Source: Riptortus pedestris (lineage: Eukaryota; Arthropoda; Insecta; Hemiptera; Alydidae). From it: 64,000 nt of DNA. The stretch covers positions 105,136,001 through 105,200,000 of the forward strand of contig CM032230.1 in NCBI GenBank assembly GCA_019009955.1. Direction: 5' to 3'. This document shows positions 58,761 through 64,000 of the stretch, one piece after another; position 1 is the stretch's first letter; each line of letters starts with the position of its first letter. The translations under genes and the position numbers were made by a program. Under the pieces are notes generated by a model. It made no database searches and was not told the DNA's origin. It saw only the letters and a list, made by a program, of their open reading frames with translations.

Positions 58761-60029
58761 TTTCAACTAGTAGATGAACTTATTTCGACGTGAAAATACG
58801 TATTCATAAATATCTTTGTTAGTATTGGTTTTATTGATAATATGTTAAAAACCAATTGTGTTTGGAATAACCATTTTGGTCCTAAATCGTCATTAACTAT
58901 TATACATTTTGACTTCCGTCTTAGGGGGTGCGAGAGACTCAATTCATGTGTCATGTAAAATACCTGAATAGAATTAAGAAATTGTTTGTACGTGCATTAA
59001 GGGAGTAATTAATGTTAATATTAACGGTTTGTTACTTTCCTAACATCCTCTGGAGTGGGATTTCACTTAAAACACATATTCGTTAATATCTTCCTTTCTT
59101 TTTTCCTCAGGGTGGTAAGATGATACTTATGTTTTATTCTGATTGGGCACTAGATTTATTTGATCCGAAGAACGATAATAAATTCTCAATATTCGTTCTA
59201 TATTATTATTGAGTACTTCCGATTATGATTTATATTTGAACTGGAAACATTTATTATATCAATTAATTTCCGGATAACAGCAATTCTAATTGTAAATTCA
59301 TCGTACTGCTTATATCTCGGGTAAAACGAATCAATGACAGTACTCATTACTGTTCTTGTTACTGGACATTAGTTTTATTGATGAATATGACTGGATGGCT
59401 TAGTGTATCCAATTTTTACATTTGCAACCATTTCTATTGCAACCCGTCGACGACAGGTGACAAGGCTAGTTTTAATATAAAACCACAATTAAAGTTAGGC
59501 ATTGTTGTTTTATTTTGTTTGTGTGTAGCTCTGAACATGAAGGGCTGAGTAGCCCTTAGAGAAACTAGGAGTTTAGTTTCTAATTTAACCCGAAGTTACA
59601 TGAGGTCCTTCTCCCCCCCCCCCAACAATACCGTAGGAACTAGAGAAAGATAATTGAACCAAATCGACAGAACTATCGATTTACCCTAAGCTGTGTATAG
59701 GTTTTCATGGTCTGGGTCATTTTTAAACTAATTTTGTACTCTCGACATAGCACTGCTCTCGCAACCACTTCTATCCGATGGAGCACTATTGCTATAAGTA
59801 ATTAATTCATCGTTAGCCTCTGCCATACCATGTGTCAGCCGGTTGTATATGTTACAGGATACCACAGTCAATGCGAAATTTAGCTGCATTTGACAATGGG
59901 TCTCCTCGCTTTGTGCCAGTCGCAGCCACAAAATAACTAGAAATGCCAGCTCCAACTTTGACCTAACAGAAAGTCACTTCCAGGTCCTAAGCAAACCAAA
60001 AATAATGTTAGTTATTGTTACTGACTGTA
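58761..60029. other. AT-rich DNA
   Basis: No gene recognised; the 75-codon minus frame at 59728-59955 is unsupported. Confidence 0.4.
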
Positions 60030-60640
60030 ATGCCTTAGCCAAACTAGATTGTCGATTCTGTCAAAGGCCTGCGAAAGGCCGTTGAGCAAGTGATACAGAT
60101 AAAAATAACACTCATATGCCTTTTCAACCATACCTGAAATAGAGAACGTTCATTGTACAATACACAACTAACTATCAAACACTTACTTACAGACTGCAGA
60201 CTAATAACCGACAAGACCTTACCCACTATTTTAGTTTTATAATACGAAACAGTGCGAATCGCTTAAATTACGACAGACCTAAATAAATAATAGAGAATAG
60301 GTGATTCAGAGTGGATCTCCCTTGTTCAAATCCACTCTGGTTCTCTCCCTGAATCCGTATCATTCCTCTCTACTAGTCTTTCACAAATGGGCCCGGACAG
60401 TTTATTATAGGCAGTTAGCAGGAGTTCTTTACCTACATAACTTGTGTTTGGGGTACTTTTTTTTTTGATCCTCTGTCCGTATGTCATAAATTAACTGATA
60501 AACCATTTCCTTCCTAATAGCACTTTCTCCATGCTTTAGCAATTCAGGTGGGATTTCGTTTGAGCAAGTGGATTTGTTGTATTTCTGAGGTAAGACAATT
60601 TTGCTCCATTTCATCTCTGGTAATTGGCTCAGATTCTAAA
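60030..60640 (-). pseudogene. LINE reverse transcriptase fragment (RTE/jockey-like)
   Basis: Minus strand, several frames. From the right: NEIPPELLKHGESAIRKE (the usual IPAELLK motif). Then LLTAYNKLSGPICERLVE (usual Y..LS..L..RL) and NQSGFEQGRSTLNHLFSI (usual QSGFR.GRST) follow. Last comes SQAFDRIDNLVW near 60060, the first catalytic Asp motif. The YADD motif and everything downstream are absent. Motif order is correct, but frame changes show long decay. Confidence 0.72.
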
Positions 60641-60699
60641 AATGTGGCGCCAATAGCTGGCCTCAGAATTTTAAAATTTATAACTTGTCCATTATAACT

Positions 60700-60932
60700 A
60701 GTCACATCGAAAAGTGTTATGAACCCAATCTTATTAAACTATTTACGCCCTACACATTTTTCTGTTTATCAAATATTCAGCGAATTATTTGTACTTTCTT
60801 GTTTTCACCCTTCAGTATACCCCCACTTCTCCTAATCGGATTTTTACTTAGAAGTGTAAAACATATGGAGACCAATAGTGTGTTATTCCTTACATGAAAA
60901 CTCTACTGAAGCCCGTGCGTGACAGACCTTTT
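60700..60932 (+). mobile_element. HINE-like 3' fragment, degenerate
   Basis: AACCCAATCTTATTAAACTA, TTTTCACCCTTCAGTATACC and the end CTACTGAAGCCCGTGCGTGA, then CAGACC and T residues, follow the family 3' half. Confidence 0.5.
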
Positions 60933-63824
60933 ATTTCCAATCTTGAGCTACATTTGATTTCATTTTTATTTAAAATGAGGCTTCAATATTACCAAGACAG
61001 GAGAGGGGACCAGGTTGAAGCATATCTGAGATGCCTCTCATTGCTCTCCGGCCCCGAGGTCTTGGTTCCAGTAATATCTTTGTGAAGAGGAAAGTCATTG
61101 TCTTGCTTCTCTTGTCTTCTTTATTCGTTTTTTAAATTCCATCGCTCCCTGCAGCTCCTCCAGTGTGCATTCCTTCACTTTTTTTTTCTTTTTTTTAAAT
61201 TAATTTGACTATTTGGTTTTTACTATTTATTCTGCTTTATATTTTTTAAGTGTACTTATTCACTTTTTATTATTTATTTATTTTGACTATTTATTAAAAC
61301 TTGTAGTATACATTCCATTGGTAGGTTTTTAATTTTAATATGTAAAAATATTTTTCTTCGCATATATTCATTGGGCCTCTAACTTGTATTCTTTAGTTTT
61401 ATGTTCTAACTCTTGACCTTGATTTATGTACATATATTTAGTATTTTTTAATTTAATGTCATCTTATACGACGTTTTTAATGGTAAATGATTACTTGCAG
61501 GGCGCTGATGATGAATGCTCTGAAAGCGCATCGCAGTGATTAAATTACTGTAAAGAGGCCTTTTTTTTCTTAACTGAGATAAATATTCTTGGTTTTAAAA
61601 AATATTTTCAATCTCTTTTTAATTGACTAATTTTTCAGTTCGGATGTCCGCCTCATTCTAAATAGTAAATATAGAATAAGAGTTATTATGTAGACCTTCT
61701 AATAATACATTTATTCATAGCTATGGCAATTCGCAAAACTCTGCAATGTCCATATCAAGGTATTCGGAATCTATCCTGCCGTATAGATGGATCCCGACAA
61801 ATCGTCAATATGTCCAAGTACGCCTACGTGAAGCCATTCATCGGCTAGGTTGGCTCGTCCCTTTGTTTCCAACGGAGCATAAAGCTATGCGGATGATGTA
61901 TCAGCCGTTCTAGTATCATCCTATGGCAAGTTGAGTGGCAGTACGTTACATCTAGGTGATAACATGACAGGTTCGAGACACCCACATCATTCACGGATCG
62001 ATACGCGTCCATCAGCGCCCACGGGGTTTCCCTTACAAATATCCACTTTTAGCTTTAATATTTCAAACCGTCTTCATCTATTGCCGGCTGTTATTTTCCT
62101 CCTTTTGATATCGATATCGTAAATTTTGTATTTTCCTTTTAAATATATGTATTTATATGTTTTAATGCTACTACTGTTCAAGAATAAATGCTTCTACAAT
62201 ATCTAACTGTTTAAGAAAGAAAATAAATCATCTAAGTAAATCAGAGAGAACTCAGAAGTACAAAAGCTATTTATTTTTTCGTTCTTATATTCGTTAAACA
62301 GAACTTTAAAAAATGCCTAAAAACACTCGGAAGAACTTATGAGATTCACTGAATTTTCCTTTCGAACATATAAGTAGCTTTTTATATTCAAGACACAAAA
62401 TTAAAAAAAAAACACTATCCATTCAAATTTACTTGTGAGTGAGCATGTGTGTCATAAGGGTAAGGGCAGCAATCTGCATATAACACAGTACTCCTCTAAA
62501 AGGCAAAAAATACTATGTCTTATTCCCTTTATATCGTATAATTGAATTACATTTTTATCGAATTTTGATCATAATAATATATATTGTTATATATATCAAA
62601 GCCATTTTTGAGGTACTGGATGGGGAAGGAATTATTATCAGTGCCCTCCTGGCAAACATTTACCATTAAAAACGTTGTATAATATGCCATTTAATAAAAA
62701 ATAAGGAATATAAGTACATATTGATGGTCAATAATTAGAGTTAAAACATAAAACATTAAGGAATACAAATTTGTGTCCTAGCGAATATTTACAGAAATAA
62801 GAGAACTATTTTTACAACAGTAAAGGAGCAGGGTGTTTTCTTACCATAATATTCAAAGCGGTATATCATGTCCACAATGGCCGAGGTTTATTTATTATTA
62901 ATATTTTTTTTTTTTTTTATGTTGGCTTAAGGAAGAAGTGTATTTATTTCTGGCGATGATAAATCTCTAGGAAGAAATTGCATATTTTCTAAAATGCTAA
63001 TTATTTATGATTTTCGACGCATTACCAAATTAATGTAGTGATCAAGCTTTGAATCTTGTTTTTTTTTCACGCCTTAACATACTATAAATAATTATAGATA
63101 ACATAATTATTAAAGATAACATATGCTTCTGTAACCTTTTGTCAAATCCTACGAATATTTTATCTTTATACACTGGTATAAGAGTTTATTATGTTACTCT
63201 TATGAAACAGATAAATAAATATAGACATTATAAAATGAGGCAGAATACTATTTGGAGTGTAGCTGTCGAAGGCTCATTTCATCGTCATTATTATTAATTT
63301 TCCTATTATTTATTTATTTATTAATATTATTTCAACCTTAACAGACAACGACCGCAGTCATTCTTGTCTCGAAGTGATAATCCTACTTATCCGATTGGTA
63401 CTACGAACTTGTTGCCAACACTCTAACTAAATCCAGTAAAAGAACTTGGAAACATATCTTCAAGCTGTATGGCCTGTTAAAAAGTTTTAATCTCACTTAC
63501 TACAACGCTTGGCTTAGTGCTTCAGATGTGTTTGTATGCTCGTTGTGAATTTATTCCAGAGCATCCATGTTTATAGAAGAGCGTGATCCTCTAACTATTT
63601 CGCTGCAATAAACACAACCTTTATTCTTACTTCCTGTTGGCAATCCAATTAGCTTTATAGAATTTCCGGATAAATCTTGAAGAATTGTAAGCATTATATG
63701 AACGTACAATTGTGCAAGGAGGCGGCGTTTCCTGAATGTATTTCACAGTTTCTTAGGAGCTGCGACTCAAGCAGCTCTTCTAAATTTGTCAATTTATAGT
63801 GGTGAGTTCCGTGAATATTTAGTG
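60933..63824. other. AT-rich DNA with a moderate-GC patch at 61730-62110
   Basis: No gene recognised. The 61480-61570 stretch (GCTGATGATGAATGCTC, CTGAAAGCGC) resembles a dispersed insect repeat tail. The 61730-62110 patch is unassigned. Confidence 0.35.
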
Positions 63825-63838
63825 ACGTACTTATTAAA

Positions 63839-63935
63839 TAAAGTCTGGACCCTGGCTAGAAAACGACGGTAACCCATCCCAAAGTGTACATAATTGCAAA
63901 TACTAGATGTAAATAATTCATAACAATAATATTTT
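63839..63935 (+). mobile_element. SINE family-1 tail fragment
   Basis: CTGGCTAGAAAACGACGGTA, ACCCATCCCAAA and the terminal AACAATAATATT match the 3' body and tail of the family. Confidence 0.5.
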
Positions 63936-64000
63936 TTTTTTTTATGTTCTTCATAGTTTCCTGGCAAGGACCACCAATAAAAACATTTTTTCCACACAAA

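Overview
This is a window of AT-rich animal nuclear DNA, most likely from an insect. A hemipteran is possible, but the sequence alone cannot fix the order. The grounds are spliced genes with GT-AG introns, tRNA-like SINEs, jockey-type and other LINEs, a Ty3/gypsy element, mariner, Merlin and pogo-like DNA transposons, and long (TA)n arrays. There are no bacterial operons, rRNAs or recognisable tRNA genes. Most bases are repeats or unassigned AT-rich sequence.

The one convincing host gene is a three-exon plus-strand gene at 9021-15470. It encodes a predicted secreted protein of 95 residues: a signal peptide, a ten-cysteine domain of spacing C-x5-C-x5-CC-x6-CC-x5-CC-x7-CC, and a short tail. A paralogous ten-cysteine exon with the same spacing and the same entry splice phase lies on the minus strand at 22686-22858. 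No signal-peptide exon was found for it, and a LINE/SINE complex lies immediately downstream. I do not recognise the family, and it is the best candidate here for an undescribed system.

The dominant repeat is a family of about 20 copies and fragments, roughly 650-850 bp when complete. Each has a near-palindromic 5' end, a central (TA)n array, a 3' copy of the 5' end in inverse orientation, a short 3' stem-loop and T-rich flanks. This matches the architecture of Helentron-associated non-autonomous elements (HINE/DINE-1 type), and I call it HINE-like below. Several copies host other elements: a Ty3/gypsy element (25770-30122, target duplication CAAAT), a mariner (38486-39720, inside the TA array) and an element made of 298-bp tandem units (about 50743-52060, also in the TA array).

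Layout: 1-560 Merlin remnant; 561-5290 AT-rich DNA with a 31-bp minisatellite and a SINE; 5290-7222 cluster of CpG-rich hairpins; 7325-15540 HINE copies and the secreted-protein gene; 15.5-20 kb mostly unassigned, with a jockey fragment; 20.1-23.2 kb LINE inside a SINE beside the minus-strand paralogue; 24-30.4 kb reverse 298-bp-unit element and gypsy within a HINE; 30.4-37.8 kb HINE copies and microsatellites; 38.3-40.5 kb mariner within a HINE; 40.8-44.6 kb a duplicated LTR-like plus minisatellite block; 45-56 kb more HINE copies and the tandem element; 56-64 kb degraded pogo, LINE and SINE pieces in plain AT-rich DNA.
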